Origin: JAKFWF01 sp963750535
GTDB lineage: Bacteria > Pseudomonadota > Alphaproteobacteria > Rhizobiales > Hyphomicrobiaceae
Assembly: GCA_963750535.1 (NCBI GenBank)
Contig: CAVVRF010000002.1
Coordinates: 1-64,000 of the forward strand
Reading direction: 5' to 3'
Length of the DNA: 64,000 bases
Shown here in pieces: positions 8,476 through 16,903 of the stretch. A program made the translations under genes and the position numbers. Each line of letters starts with the position of its first letter. The stretch's first letter is position 1. Below the pieces are notes generated by a model. It was not told the DNA's origin. It saw nothing but the letters and a program-made list of their open reading frames with translations, and made no database searches.

Positions 8476-9222
8476 TCACTCGTCGTCGCTCTTTTCCTTG
8501 TCGCCGGCCGACAGCCCCTTGAGCTTCGCCAGCACCCGCGCCTGCTCCTCGGCCTCGGTCTCCTCCTTCGGCGCCGGCTTCTCGCGCGGCTGCACGATCG
8601 ATGCGCCGCCGAAGCCGGTGGTCTCCGACGTCGGCAGCAGCGTGCCGGCCCGCTCCGGCTCGGGAATGCCGGCATCGCGGCGCTCCTTCGCCGCCCGCGC
8701 GGCCGCCTTCTTGACCTCGCCGTCGAGGTCGATCTGCGAGCACAGCCCCATCGTCACCGGATCCTGCGGCACCAGGTTGGCCGAGTTCCAATGCGTCCGG
8801 TCGCGGATCTGGGCGATGGTCGGCTTGGTCGTGCCGACGAGCCGCATGATCTGGCTGTCCTTGAGCTCGGGATGATTGCGCAACAGCCACAGCACGGCAT
8901 TCGGCCGGTCGTGGCGCCGCGATACCGGCGTGTATTTCGGACCCTTCTTGGTCTTCACCGGCGGCACCTCGACCTTCGAGGCGGCAAGCCGCAGATGGGC
9001 GCCCTCGTTCTCCTCGCAGCGCTTGATTTCCTCGCGCGTGAGCTGTCCCGAGGCGATCGGGTCCATGCCCTTGATGCCGGCAGCCACGTCGCCGTCCGCG
9101 ATCCCCTTCACCTCGAGCAGGTGCATGCCGCAGAAAGCCGCAATCTGGTCGAACGACAGCGAGGTGTTCTCGACCAGCCATACGGCGGTAGCTTTTGGCA
9201 TCAATGGCTTGCGTTCGGTCAT
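8476..9222 (-). CDS. trcR: Cell-cycle transcriptional regulator TrcR (DUF1013)
   Basis: DUF1013 protein of 248 aa, an alphaproteobacterial family named TrcR in Caulobacter for its cell-cycle role and association with RNA polymerase. The core is well conserved: LMPKATAVWLVENTSLSFDQ, AAFCGMHLLEVKGIADGDVA, AVLWLLRNHPELKDSQIMRL, VGTTKPTIAQIRDRTHWNS, DPVTMGLCSQIDLD. Two helix-turn-helix-like segments lie at about residues 10-50 and 105-140. The last 60 residues are a charged, Lys/Glu-rich tail. It stands alone, with 359 bp to the divergent transporter gene. Whether it binds DNA directly is not shown by the sequence. Confidence 0.92.
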   Translation of the reverse strand: MTERKPLMPKATAVWLVENTSLSFDQIAAFCGMHLLEVKGIADGDVAAGIKGMDPIASGQLTREEIKRCEENEGAHLRLAASKVEVPPVKTKKGPKYTPVSRRHDRPNAVLWLLRNHPELKDSQIMRLVGTTKPTIAQIRDRTHWNSANLVPQDPVTMGLCSQIDLDGEVKKAAARAAKERRDAGIPEPERAGTLLPTSETTGFGGASIVQPREKPAPKEETEAEEQARVLAKLKGLSAGDKEKSDDE

Positions 9223-9393
9223 GGGGTCTCTCCTGCTGCCGGCCCGGGTACTTGCGCGGCGGCGGTTAATAAATTGAATTGGGGGATCGCGTTCCTATAG
9301 CGATGGCGCGGCGCTATTGCAACACTTCAAATGGCAAATCGCGGCCCGGCACCGCGCCCCAAATCCGCACAATTCCGACCAGCGCATTTGCCG

Positions 9394-9422
9394 TTGACCG
9401 AATTTCACGCACCGGCCTTAAT
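9394..9422 (+). promoter_or_regulatory. Candidate sigma-70 promoter for the exporter gene
   Basis: TTGACC at 9394-9399, a spacer of exactly 17 bases, and CTTAAT at 9417-9422 form a fair housekeeping promoter with a leader of about 150 nt. The rest of the 359-bp divergent gap (9223-9581) contains an AT-rich patch near 9268-9282 suited to the trcR promoter, and no gene. Confidence 0.35.
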
Positions 9423-9581
9423 GGCCCGCATCGGCCGAAGGGCGTTGACCTGCGACAATTCCAAAGCGCGGGGTGGTGGTTTGTTTGTAGGAATCGACCC
9501 ACTGATCAGGGCCGCCGCCCGCGGCGACGCGCCCCGCGGTCCGGTCGACCGCGGGTGCTGCACCGAGGCCACTGGGCGCGA

Positions 9582-10511
9582 ATGAACATCTACCTGCCGA
9601 TCGCCGAGATGTCCGCCCATGTGATGGTGTTCCTCGGCATGGGCGGCGCGGTCGGGTTCCTGTCGGGCCTGTTCGGCGTCGGCGGCGGCTTCCTGATGAC
9701 GCCCCTGCTGATCTTTTCCGGGGTTCCGGCGGCGGTCGCGGTCGGCACCGAAGGGGCGCAGATCGTCGCTTCGTCGGTGTCCGGCGCCATCGCCCAGTGG
9801 CGCCGCAACAATGTCGACCTGCGCATGGGCTCGGTGCTGCTCGGCGGCGGCGTCATCGGCTCGGTCGCCGGTGTCATCCTCGTGCGCGAGCTGCGCAAGA
9901 TCGGCCAGTTCGATTTCGTGGTCGCGATCAGCTATGTGACATTTCTCGGCGCCATCGGCACGTTGATGATGATCGAGAGCGTGAACTCGATCCGGACCGT
10001 GCGCAGCGGCTCGGCGCCGCCGTCGCGTGCGGTCGAGAAGCATTCCTGGGTCGGCCGCCTGCCGCTGAAGGTGCGATTTCACCACTCGAAATTGCACATC
10101 AGCGTCATCCCGCCGTTCGTCATCGGCATCCTCGTCGGCGTGCTGGCCGCGATCATGGGCGTCGGCGGCGGGTTCATCATGGTGCCGGCCATGATCTACC
10201 TGTTGCACGTACCGACCAATGTCGTGGTTGGCACGTCGCTGTTCCAGATCGTATTCGTGACTGCCACTACGACGATCCTGCATGCGAGCCAGAACAAGAA
10301 CGTGGACGTCATCCTCGCGCTCATCCTCATGGTCGGCGGCGTCATCGGCGCCCAGTTCGGCGCGCTGGCCGGCCAGCGGCTCAAAGGCGAGCAGCTGCGC
10401 TTCCTGCTTGCCGGCCTCGTTCTGATGGTCTGCATCAGGATCGGCTGGAGCCTCGTGGCCAGGCCGGACGAGTTCTACTCGATCGCCGCCGCCATCGGGA
10501 GGCGCGGATGA
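9582..10511 (+). CDS. TSUP family (TauE/SafE) sulfite/organosulfonate exporter
   Basis: Integral membrane protein of 309 aa with about eight transmembrane helices in two homologous halves. Each half begins with the family's glycine-rich signature: GFLSGLFGVGGGFLMTPLLI near residue 25 and GVLAAIMGVGGGFIMVPAMI near residue 190. TSUP proteins move sulfur-containing or other organic anions across the inner membrane. The downstream gene, whose start overlaps this stop by four bases (ATGA), is a TIGR02186 protein, a partner often found beside TSUP genes in alphaproteobacteria. I start at ATG 9582 because sequence upstream lacks membrane-protein character and a ribosome site. Confidence 0.9.
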   Translation: MNIYLPIAEMSAHVMVFLGMGGAVGFLSGLFGVGGGFLMTPLLIFSGVPAAVAVGTEGAQIVASSVSGAIAQWRRNNVDLRMGSVLLGGGVIGSVAGVILVRELRKIGQFDFVVAISYVTFLGAIGTLMMIESVNSIRTVRSGSAPPSRAVEKHSWVGRLPLKVRFHHSKLHISVIPPFVIGILVGVLAAIMGVGGGFIMVPAMIYLLHVPTNVVVGTSLFQIVFVTATTTILHASQNKNVDVILALILMVGGVIGAQFGALAGQRLKGEQLRFLLAGLVLMVCIRIGWSLVARPDEFYSIAAAIGRRG

Positions 10512-11453
10512 CGGGCCGAACGCTACGCCGGTGGCTTATCGCGCTCCTGGGCGTCCTGTTGGCGCACGGCGCCGACCCGGCACAGGCGCAGCAGAGCCCG
10601 CCGCCTGTCCAGCAGAAGCGCGGCCGGCTGCCTGCGACGAAAGCCGTGCCGCCAGCACAGCCAGCGCCGGCAGCGCAGCAAGGTGCGGCCGCCGAGCAGA
10701 CGCCAGCCCCGCCACCCCAGGTCGAGATGCGCGAGACGGTGCAGGCCGACGTGTCGACCCGCAGTGTCGCCATCACCTCGAGCTTCACCGGCACCGAGAT
10801 CGTGGTGTTCGGCGCCGTCGACAACAGCCGGCAGGCGAGCGCCGAGTTCGGGCCTCTACGATGTCGTCATCGTGCTGGAGGGTACGCCGACACGGCTCGT
10901 GGCGCGGCGCAAGAGCAATGTCGGCGGCATTTGGATCAACACGCAGTCGATCACCTTCGAAAGCATCCCGAGCTACTACGCCATCGCCTCGACCCGTCCG
11001 CTCGACGAGTTGGCGGACCCGATCCTGCTGCGCGAGAGCGACATCGGCTTCGAGCAGGTGCGCATGACGCCGATCCGCGGCTGGGAGACCGGGCTGTCGA
11101 CCGCCGATCTTGCCGAGTTCAAGAGCGCGGTGATCCGGCTGAAGCAGAAGGAAGGGCTCTACGTGCAGGAGCAGTACGGCGTCGTCTTCATCGGGCGCAG
11201 CCTGTTCCGAGCCTCGATCGAGCTGCCGGCCAACGTGCCGGTGGGACCGCTGGTCGCGCGCGTCTATCTGCTGCGCGAGGGTCGGCTGCTGTCGACCTAT
11301 ACCGCCCGCGTCAACCTCGAGCGCCAGGGGCTCGAGCGCGTGCTGCACTCGTTCGCATTCGATCAGCCGCTGCTGTACGGGCTGTTCACGGTCGCCGTCG
11401 CCGTCGGAGCAGGTCTGCTCGCATCGACGATGTTCCGCCGCACCAGTCATTGA
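10508..11453 (+). CDS. TIGR02186 family transmembrane protein, frameshifted
   Basis: Signal peptide (MTGRTLRRWLIALLGVLLA), a proline/glutamine-rich linker, a beta-rich periplasmic domain (SVAITSSFTGTEIVVFGAV, then LYDVVIVLEGT) and one C-terminal membrane helix near LLYGLFTVAVAVGAGLLAST. This is the layout of TIGR02186, an alphaproteobacterial family of unknown function. The frame breaks in the GGG at 10850-10852: dropping one G gives AEFGLYDVV and one protein of 314 aa. Coupling with the TSUP exporter by a 4-base start/stop overlap suggests a joint role in anion export or membrane assembly. Confidence 0.8.
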
Positions 11454-11518
11454 CGACGTGCCCGCGGCAAGGTCACAGTGCCCCGATCTGTGATCACAGT
11501 CGCACCCTGGAGGGCCCG

Positions 11519-12451
11519 ATGCGCAAGAAGCGGAAAGTCATCATCACCTGCGCCGTGACCGGTGCGATCCACACCCCGTCGATGTCGCCCTACCTGCCGA
11601 TCACCGCCGAGGAGATCGCCGATGCCGCCATCGGCGCGGCGGAGGCCGGTGCGGCCCTGGTCCATGTCCACGCCCGCGACCCCAAGACCGGCAAGCCGGA
11701 TCAGTCGCCGGAAGCGTTCACGCCGTTCCTGAAAGTGATCAAGCAGCGCTCCAACTGCGTCATCAACATCACCACCGGCGGCGCGCCGACCATGTCGGTC
11801 GAGGAGCGACTGCGCCCCTGCGCGCATTTCAAGCCGGAGGTGGCCTCGCTCAACATGGGCTCGATGAACTTCGGCCTCTTTCCGATGCTGGAGCGCACCA
11901 AGGAGTTCAAGTTCGACTGGGAGAAGCCCTACCTCGCCGAGTCCGACGACCGCATCTTCAAGAACACCTTCAAGGACATTGCCGGCATCCTGACGACGTG
12001 CGCCAAGAACAACACCCGGTTCGAGATCGAGTGCTACGACATCGGACACCTCTATACGCTGCGCCACTTCGCCGACCGGGGGCTGGTCAAGCCGCCATTC
12101 TTCATCCAGTCCGTATTCGGCATCCTGGGCGGCATCGGGCCGCACCCCGAGGACGTGATGCATATGAAACGGACGGCCGATCGGCTGTTCGGCGACCAGT
12201 ACCAGTGGAGCGTGCTCGGCGCCGGGCGCAATCAATTGCCGATTGCCGCTCAGTCCGTGTCGATGGGCGGCAACGTCCGGGTCGGGCTCGAGGACAGCCT
12301 GTGGGCCGGGGCCGGCAAGCTCGCCACCAGCAACGCCCAGCAGGTCAAGCTGGTGCGCTCGATCATCGAGAACATGGGACTCGAGATCGCGACGTCCGAC
12401 GAGGCTCGCGAGCTGCTCGAGCTCAAGGGCGGCGACAAGGTCAACTTCTAA
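11519..12451 (+). CDS. Beta-keto acid cleavage enzyme (BKACE, DUF849) family
   Basis: TIM-barrel enzyme of 310 aa. The family condenses a beta-keto acid with acetyl-CoA and splits it into acetoacetate and a new acyl-CoA using zinc; 3-keto-5-aminohexanoate cleavage enzyme is the type member. Visible signatures are ITCAVTGAIHTPSMSPYLPI, the metal-site HVHARDP near residue 48, INITTGGAP, and LPIAAQSVSMGGNVRVGLED near residue 245. GGAGG at 11509-11513 sets the start. It stands alone between the exporter pair and ymdB, so its beta-keto acid substrate cannot be told. Confidence 0.88.
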   Translation: MRKKRKVIITCAVTGAIHTPSMSPYLPITAEEIADAAIGAAEAGAALVHVHARDPKTGKPDQSPEAFTPFLKVIKQRSNCVINITTGGAPTMSVEERLRPCAHFKPEVASLNMGSMNFGLFPMLERTKEFKFDWEKPYLAESDDRIFKNTFKDIAGILTTCAKNNTRFEIECYDIGHLYTLRHFADRGLVKPPFFIQSVFGILGGIGPHPEDVMHMKRTADRLFGDQYQWSVLGAGRNQLPIAAQSVSMGGNVRVGLEDSLWAGAGKLATSNAQQVKLVRSIIENMGLEIATSDEARELLELKGGDKVNF

Positions 12452-12547
12452 CCAGCCAGCACTTCCCAGTTGCGTCCCGCGGCGGGAGCGTTCAAGAACT
12501 CAAACTGGCCCGGCTGACTAGCGGCCGGGCAAAGAGCGAGTTCGTGG

Positions 12548-13381
12548 ATGCGCCTGCTGTTCGTTGGTGACGTGGTCGGCCGCACTGGCCGAAGAGTGCT
12601 GTTGGAGCGGCTGCCGCAGCTGCGTAAGCGCTACAAGCTCGATTTTGTCGTCGTCAACGGCGAGAACGCAGCCGGCGGCTTCGGCATCACCGAGGCAATT
12701 CTCGGCGAGTTTCTGGAAGCCGGCGCGGATTGCGTGACCCTGGGCAATCATGCCTTCGACCAGAAGGACGCGCTCGTCTTCATCGGCCGGCAACCACGGC
12801 TGGTGCGCCCCCTCAACCTACCCAAAGGCACGCCGGGGCGCGGCGCCGGACTCTACAAGGCCGTCAACGGAGCCGATGTCCTGGTGATCAATGCCCTCGG
12901 GCGCGTGTTCATGGCCGAGATGGATTGTCCGTTCCGCGCCATCGACAACGAGATCACCGCCTGCGGCCTCAAAGAGGGTGCTGACGCCGTCTTCATCGAC
13001 TTCCACGCCGAGGCGACCAGCGAGAAGCAGGCGCTCGGGCATTTTCTCGACGGCCGCGTGTCGGCGGTGGTCGGCACCCATACCCACGCTCCGACCAGCG
13101 ATCATCGTGTGATGCGCGGCGGCACGGCCTACATTTCCGATGCCGGCATGACGGGCAATTACGACTCGGTGCTCGGCATGGACACCGCCGAGCCGATCAA
13201 CCGTTTCCTCACGCGCATCCCAAACGAGCGCTTCAGCCCTTCCGAAGGTCCCGCGACGCTGTCCGGCGTCGCAATCGACATCGACGACAAGAGCGGGCTT
13301 GCCACCGCCATCATGCCAGTGCGGCTCGGTGGTGTACTTGCACCTACCGAGCCGCTGGCTTGGATCGAGAGAGAGACTTGA
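12548..13381 (+). CDS. ymdB: YmdB family metallophosphoesterase (TIGR00282)
   Basis: Calcineurin-like dinuclear-metal phosphoesterase of 277 aa. Ligand motifs are all present: GDVVGRTGR (residues 7-15), NGENAAGGFGIT, LGNHAFDQ, DFHAEATSEK and GTHTHAPTSDHRV. Bacterial YmdB hydrolyses 2',3'-cyclic nucleotides and affects RNA turnover and biofilm choices. In many alphaproteobacteria it precedes yebC, as here, about 300 bp upstream. Full length for the family. Confidence 0.9.
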   Translation: MRLLFVGDVVGRTGRRVLLERLPQLRKRYKLDFVVVNGENAAGGFGITEAILGEFLEAGADCVTLGNHAFDQKDALVFIGRQPRLVRPLNLPKGTPGRGAGLYKAVNGADVLVINALGRVFMAEMDCPFRAIDNEITACGLKEGADAVFIDFHAEATSEKQALGHFLDGRVSAVVGTHTHAPTSDHRVMRGGTAYISDAGMTGNYDSVLGMDTAEPINRFLTRIPNERFSPSEGPATLSGVAIDIDDKSGLATAIMPVRLGGVLAPTEPLAWIERET

Positions 13382-13528
13382 GCTAGCCTGCAAAGCTGCA
13401 GTGTCATCGCCGAGAAGGGCAGTCTCGTCAGACCTTCGCCGTCCTCGCCGCGATCGGCCCCCGGCTGATTGAGGGCCTTGCTGATGGCTCCTGGGCAATG
13501 GAGCGATTGATTCAGCATCGCTGCTTCG

Positions 13529-13555
13529 CCGGTTTCCGGCAATACCGGTTTTTTT
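13529..13555 (+). terminator. Probable intrinsic terminator after ymdB
   Basis: CCGGT at 13529-13533 and ACCGG at 13544-13548 can pair and are followed by seven T residues (13549-13555). The stem is short, but the T run is clear in this GC-rich sequence. It separates ymdB from the yebC transcript, whose promoter should lie in 13556-13670. Confidence 0.5.
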
Positions 13556-13679
13556 GTTGAAGGATCAACTGTTACGCCGAAGACGCAGCTGCGAGTGGAT
13601 TTTGCCGCCGAGGCCGAACTATAAGGCAACGGGAGCGCGGCATCTGCGCGCAGGTGTCGATCACGACAGGACAAGGGAT

Positions 13680-14426
13680 ATGGCCGGGCATTCGCAATTC
13701 AAGAACATCATGCATCGCAAGGGCCGCCAGGATGCGGCCAGATCGAAGCTGTTCGGCAAGCTGGCGCGAGAGATCACCGTTGCCGCCAAGACCGGGCTGC
13801 CAGACCCGACCATGAACGCCCGGCTGCGGCTGGCGGTGCAGGCGGCAAGGGCCGAGAACATGCCCAAGGACAACATCGACCGGGCGATCAAGAAGGCATC
13901 GGGGAACGACGGAGAATCGTTCGAATCAATCCGTTACGAAGGCTACGCGGTCGCTGGCGTCGCCGTCATCGTCGAGGCGCTCACCGACAACCGCAACCGC
14001 ACCGGCGGCGCCATCCGGGCGCTGTTCACCAAATACGGCGGCAATCTCGGCTCGACCGGCTCGGTCGCGCACATGTTCGCCCACGTCGGCGAGATCGTCT
14101 ACCCGCCATCGGCCGGTTCGGCCGACGCCGTGATCGAGGCGGCGATAGATGCCGGCGCCGACGATTGCACCAGCGACGATGACGGCCACACCATAGTCTG
14201 CGGCTTCGAGAGCCTCGGCGCGGTTGCAGCTGCGCTCGAATCCAAGCTCGGCGAGGCGGCCAGCACCAAGGTCATCTGGAAGCCGGCGCTGTCGACGCGC
14301 GTCGACGAGGAGGCCGCGCAAACGATTTTCAAGCTGCTCAGCGCGCTCGACGACGATGACGACGTCCAGAACGTCTATTCGAACATCGACGTCGACGACG
14401 CCACCATGGCCAAGCTGACCCGGTAG
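13680..14426 (+). CDS. yebC: YebC/PmpR family protein (translation factor or transcriptional regulator)
   Basis: 248 aa, full family length. The opening AGHSQFKNIMHRKGRQDAAR is diagnostic, followed by AREITVAAKTGLPDP, NMPKDNIDRAIKKASG and NRTGGAIRALFTKYGGNLG. YebC proteins have been described both as DNA-binding regulators and, more recently, as ribosome-associated factors that relieve stalling. The acidic Asp-rich stretch LDDDDDVQNVYSNIDVDD near the end is usual. I start at ATG 13680, preceded by AAGGGA; the frame runs open to 13554 without coding signs. Confidence 0.93.
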   Translation: MAGHSQFKNIMHRKGRQDAARSKLFGKLAREITVAAKTGLPDPTMNARLRLAVQAARAENMPKDNIDRAIKKASGNDGESFESIRYEGYAVAGVAVIVEALTDNRNRTGGAIRALFTKYGGNLGSTGSVAHMFAHVGEIVYPPSAGSADAVIEAAIDAGADDCTSDDDGHTIVCGFESLGAVAAALESKLGEAASTKVIWKPALSTRVDEEAAQTIFKLLSALDDDDDVQNVYSNIDVDDATMAKLTR

Positions 14427-14569
14427 GCCTTGCCGACCAGGATTGCGCCGGAACGGACACCGACGAAACCGCTCGCGCCCCGGGCCTGGACGGGCCTTGA
14501 CTTGCCAGTGGCACTTGCGTATCAGACCTGCGCCGGGATCTCGCCGCAGCCCGCGCACTCGATTGGATT

Positions 14570-14646
14570 GCGGGAGTAGCTCAGTTGGTTAGAGCGCCGC
14601 CCTGTCACGGCGGAGGCCGCGGGTTCAAGTCCCGTCTCTCGCGCCA
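14570..14646 (+). tRNA. tRNA-Asp (anticodon GTC)
   Basis: A 77-nt cloverleaf: acceptor GCGGGAG/CTCTCGC, D arm GCTC/GAGC, anticodon stem CCGCC/GGCGG around CTGTCAC (anticodon GTC), T arm CGGG-TTCAAGT-CCCG, discriminator G and an encoded CCA at 14644-14646. Confidence 0.97.
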
Positions 14647-14791
14647 TCCAATCACCCGTAACCCACGACAATCAGACGTGTTGACGGCATGAACGCCGGT
14701 TAAATCCGCGGTTCAGGCTCGGTTCAAAGGCCGGTTGCTAGGTTCGCCATCACTGAACGCGAACCAGACCACACCAGCCAGGAGAAGTGCC

Positions 14792-15133
14792 ATGAACCGC
14801 TTTCTGATCACCGCCGCCGTCCTTGGCCTGACCGCCACCGGCGCTCTTGCCTACGGCCAGAAGACGATCGACGCCAACGAGGCGATCCAGTCGAGCCGCA
14901 TCGAGCAGAGCCGCCTGACCGGCCAGCTCACCCGCAAGGAATATCGCGACCTGAAGACCGAGCAGGCCCGTATCCAGGAGATGGAGGCCCGCGCCAAGTC
15001 CGACGGCTACGTCTCCAAGCGCGAGTACAACCGGATTCACGACGCCCAGCTCGGCGCCTACAGCAACATCAAGTCGGAGGCGGGCGACCGGCAGGTGAAC
15101 TTCCTGCGGCGCTGGCTCTCGAACCACCGCTGA
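14792..15133 (+). CDS. Small periplasmic hypothetical protein
   Basis: 113 aa with a clear Sec signal peptide (MNRFLITAAVLGLTATGALA, cleavage after ALA) and a mature part of two similar helical segments: SRIEQSRLTGQLTRKEYRDLKTEQ (shown as SRIEQSRLTG and QLTRKEYRDLK) and ARAKSDGYVSKREYNRIHDA. The repeated motif of small residue, G, x, L/V, s/t, k/r, r/k, E, Y, then D/N and basic residues resembles EF-hand-less periplasmic helical-hairpin proteins common in rhizobia. Function unknown. GGAG at 14781-14784 sets the start; a terminator follows at 15151. Confidence 0.75.
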   Translation: MNRFLITAAVLGLTATGALAYGQKTIDANEAIQSSRIEQSRLTGQLTRKEYRDLKTEQARIQEMEARAKSDGYVSKREYNRIHDAQLGAYSNIKSEAGDRQVNFLRRWLSNHR

Positions 15134-15150
15134 TCGTCGCAATCTCGATC

Positions 15151-15176
15151 CAAGGGCCGCCGGAAGGCGGCCCTTG
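15151..15176. terminator. Bidirectional hairpin terminator
   Basis: CAAGGGCCGCC (15151-15161), a GGAA tetraloop, and GGCGGCCCTTG (15166-15176): a perfect 11-bp GC-rich stem in the 49-bp gap between two convergent genes. There is no long T tail on either side, so it may act partly with Rho. Confidence 0.75.
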
Positions 15177-15182
15177 CTTCGT

Positions 15183-15590
15183 CTATCCGATCCCCCAGAT
15201 CCGCGGTTCGGCGAATTCCAGGCTGTTGCCGGCGGGGTCGCGGAAGTAGATCGACCGGCCGCCGGACGGCCAGAGGAAATCGGCCTCGATCTCCACCCCG
15301 CTCGCCTCGAGTCGCGCACGCCAGGAATCGATCTCTGGACCGGTCGCGCGAAAGCACAGGTGACCCGGCCCGTGCGCTCCGTGCGGCGGCACCGGCAGCG
15401 ATGAGCTGCCCGGCGCCTTCGCTGTCTCGACCGGCGCGAACAGCAGCAGCATCTGTGCGTCGCACTTGAAGAAGATGTGCCGGCCGGGCGACCTGGCGTG
15501 CACCGCCAGCCCCAGAATGCCGCCGTAGAACCGTTCCGCCGCTTCAAGGTCGTCGGCATAGAGCGAGGTTTCGAGAATTCCGAGTGGCAT
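15183..15590 (-). CDS. VOC family (glyoxalase/bleomycin-resistance fold) protein
   Basis: 135 aa, one two-module vicinal-oxygen-chelate domain. The first module begins ILETSLYADDLEAAERFYGG and the second GHLCFRATGPEID, ending with the typical IYFRDPAGNSLEFAEP. His and Glu positions that bind metal in this fold are present in the second module (HLCF, LEFAE). Members include metal-dependent isomerases, dioxygenases and drug-binding resistance proteins; nothing here chooses between them. Single gene, convergent with the periplasmic protein. Confidence 0.85.
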   Translation of the reverse strand: MPLGILETSLYADDLEAAERFYGGILGLAVHARSPGRHIFFKCDAQMLLLFAPVETAKAPGSSSLPVPPHGAHGPGHLCFRATGPEIDSWRARLEASGVEIEADFLWPSGGRSIYFRDPAGNSLEFAEPRIWGIG

Positions 15591-15938
15591 ATGGAGCTCC
15601 CGCTTGGTTGTCGTTTCCCCGTGTCAGCGACTCTTTTTGTGGTGCAGTCACGTAGCCATTCCGCTGCGGCCTGTCGACCGCGGGCCGCGCGACACCCATT
15701 AGCCGCCGGGGGATGCAGCCGCCCCCGACCGCCCCGCGACGGGATTTGCTGCACCGCCGCATTGATCCGGAGACTGCTCTTCCACTCCTGGGTCGCCGGA
15801 GCAATCGCGGCGAACGTCGGCGACGGCCGAGAGGCCGCCCAGCCGTTGCCCGATCCGCACAAGGCGGCACGACAAGCTTGAAAACGACCTCGCCGACCCT
15901 TGCCCCGCCCTATGACTCCGCCTATACACCCGGCTTTA
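15591..15938. other. Divergent intergenic region before pyrB
   Basis: About 350 bp between the VOC gene start and pyrB. It must carry both promoters. I see no clear -35/-10 pair, operator or small gene. In-frame upstream starts for pyrB exist at 15900 (TTG) and 15912 (ATG). Confidence 0.4.
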
Positions 15939-16892
15939 ATGACCAGAGCATCAGAACCGACATTCTTCTTTCCACGGCGCCATCTGCTGACCTGTGAGGG
16001 GTTGACGGCGCAGGAAATCAATTCACTTCTCGACCTTGCCGACAAGGCGGCGGAAGTGAACCGGCAAATCATCAAGAAGCGCGACGTGCTGCGCGGCCGG
16101 ACCCTCATCAACCTGTTCTTCGAGGCCTCGACGCGCACGCAGAGCTCGTTCGAGCTCGCCGGCAAGCGGCTCGGCGCCGACGTCATGAACATGAACGTCT
16201 CGACCTCCTCGGTGCAGAAGGGCGAGACGCTCATCGATACCGCCATGACGCTCAATGCCATGCGGCCCGACATCATCGTCGTGCGGCACAGTGCGGCCGG
16301 CGCGGTGGAACTGCTGAGCCAGAAAGTCGACTGCTCGGTGATCAACGCCGGCGACGGCGCCCACCAGCATCCGACCCAGGCGCTGCTCGACGCGCTCACC
16401 ATTCGCCGCGCCAAGGGCCGGATTGCCGGGCTGACGGTCGCGATCTGCGGCGACATCGTGCATTCCAGGGTCGCTCGCTCGAACATCGACGTGCTGAATA
16501 CGCTCGGCGCGCGGGTCCGCATCATCGCGCCCTCGACGCTGCTGCCGGCCGCGCCCGAGAGCCTCGGCGCCGAGGTCTACACCGACATGTGGGAGGGCAT
16601 GAAGAACGTCGACATCGTCATGATGTTGCGGCTGCAGCGTGAGCGCATGCAAGGCTCGCTGGTGCCATCGACCCGGGAGTACTATCACTTCTTCGGCCTC
16701 GACCACGAGAAGCTGGCGCTGGCCAAGCCGGACGCGCTGATCATGCATCCGGGCCCGATGAACCGCGGCGTCGAGATCGCCTCGACCATCGCCGACCATT
16801 CGCGCAGCGTGATCCGCGACCAGGTCGAGATGGGTGTCGCCGTGCGGGCCGCCGTGCTCGAGGCGCTCGCCCGCCACCTGCCGAACCGTTGA
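15939..16892 (+). CDS. pyrB: Aspartate carbamoyltransferase catalytic subunit
   Basis: Second step of pyrimidine synthesis: carbamoyl phosphate plus aspartate to carbamoyl-aspartate. 317 aa from the ATG at 15939. The carbamoyl-phosphate loop FFEASTRTQSSFELAGKRLG (near residue 58), the catalytic HPTQALLDA (near 145), GDIVHSRVARSN and the C-terminal HPGPMNRGVEIAS are intact. It runs directly into a PyrC' gene. In class A ATCases of bacteria that pair includes a non-catalytic dihydroorotase-like partner needed for the dodecameric complex, matching the neighbour. The true start may be 13 or 9 codons upstream; no ribosome site decides it. Confidence 0.95.
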   Translation: MTRASEPTFFFPRRHLLTCEGLTAQEINSLLDLADKAAEVNRQIIKKRDVLRGRTLINLFFEASTRTQSSFELAGKRLGADVMNMNVSTSSVQKGETLIDTAMTLNAMRPDIIVVRHSAAGAVELLSQKVDCSVINAGDGAHQHPTQALLDALTIRRAKGRIAGLTVAICGDIVHSRVARSNIDVLNTLGARVRIIAPSTLLPAAPESLGAEVYTDMWEGMKNVDIVMMLRLQRERMQGSLVPSTREYYHFFGLDHEKLALAKPDALIMHPGPMNRGVEIASTIADHSRSVIRDQVEMGVAVRAAVLEALARHLPNR

Positions 16893-16903
16893 CGGGATCA
16901 CCC

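Noticed and set aside
9797..12451. 884-codon frame apparently joining the TIGR02186 region to BKACE
   Set aside because: It runs out of frame through the exporter gene and only becomes meaningful at 10508-10850 and from 11519. It is a by-product of the frameshift at 10851.
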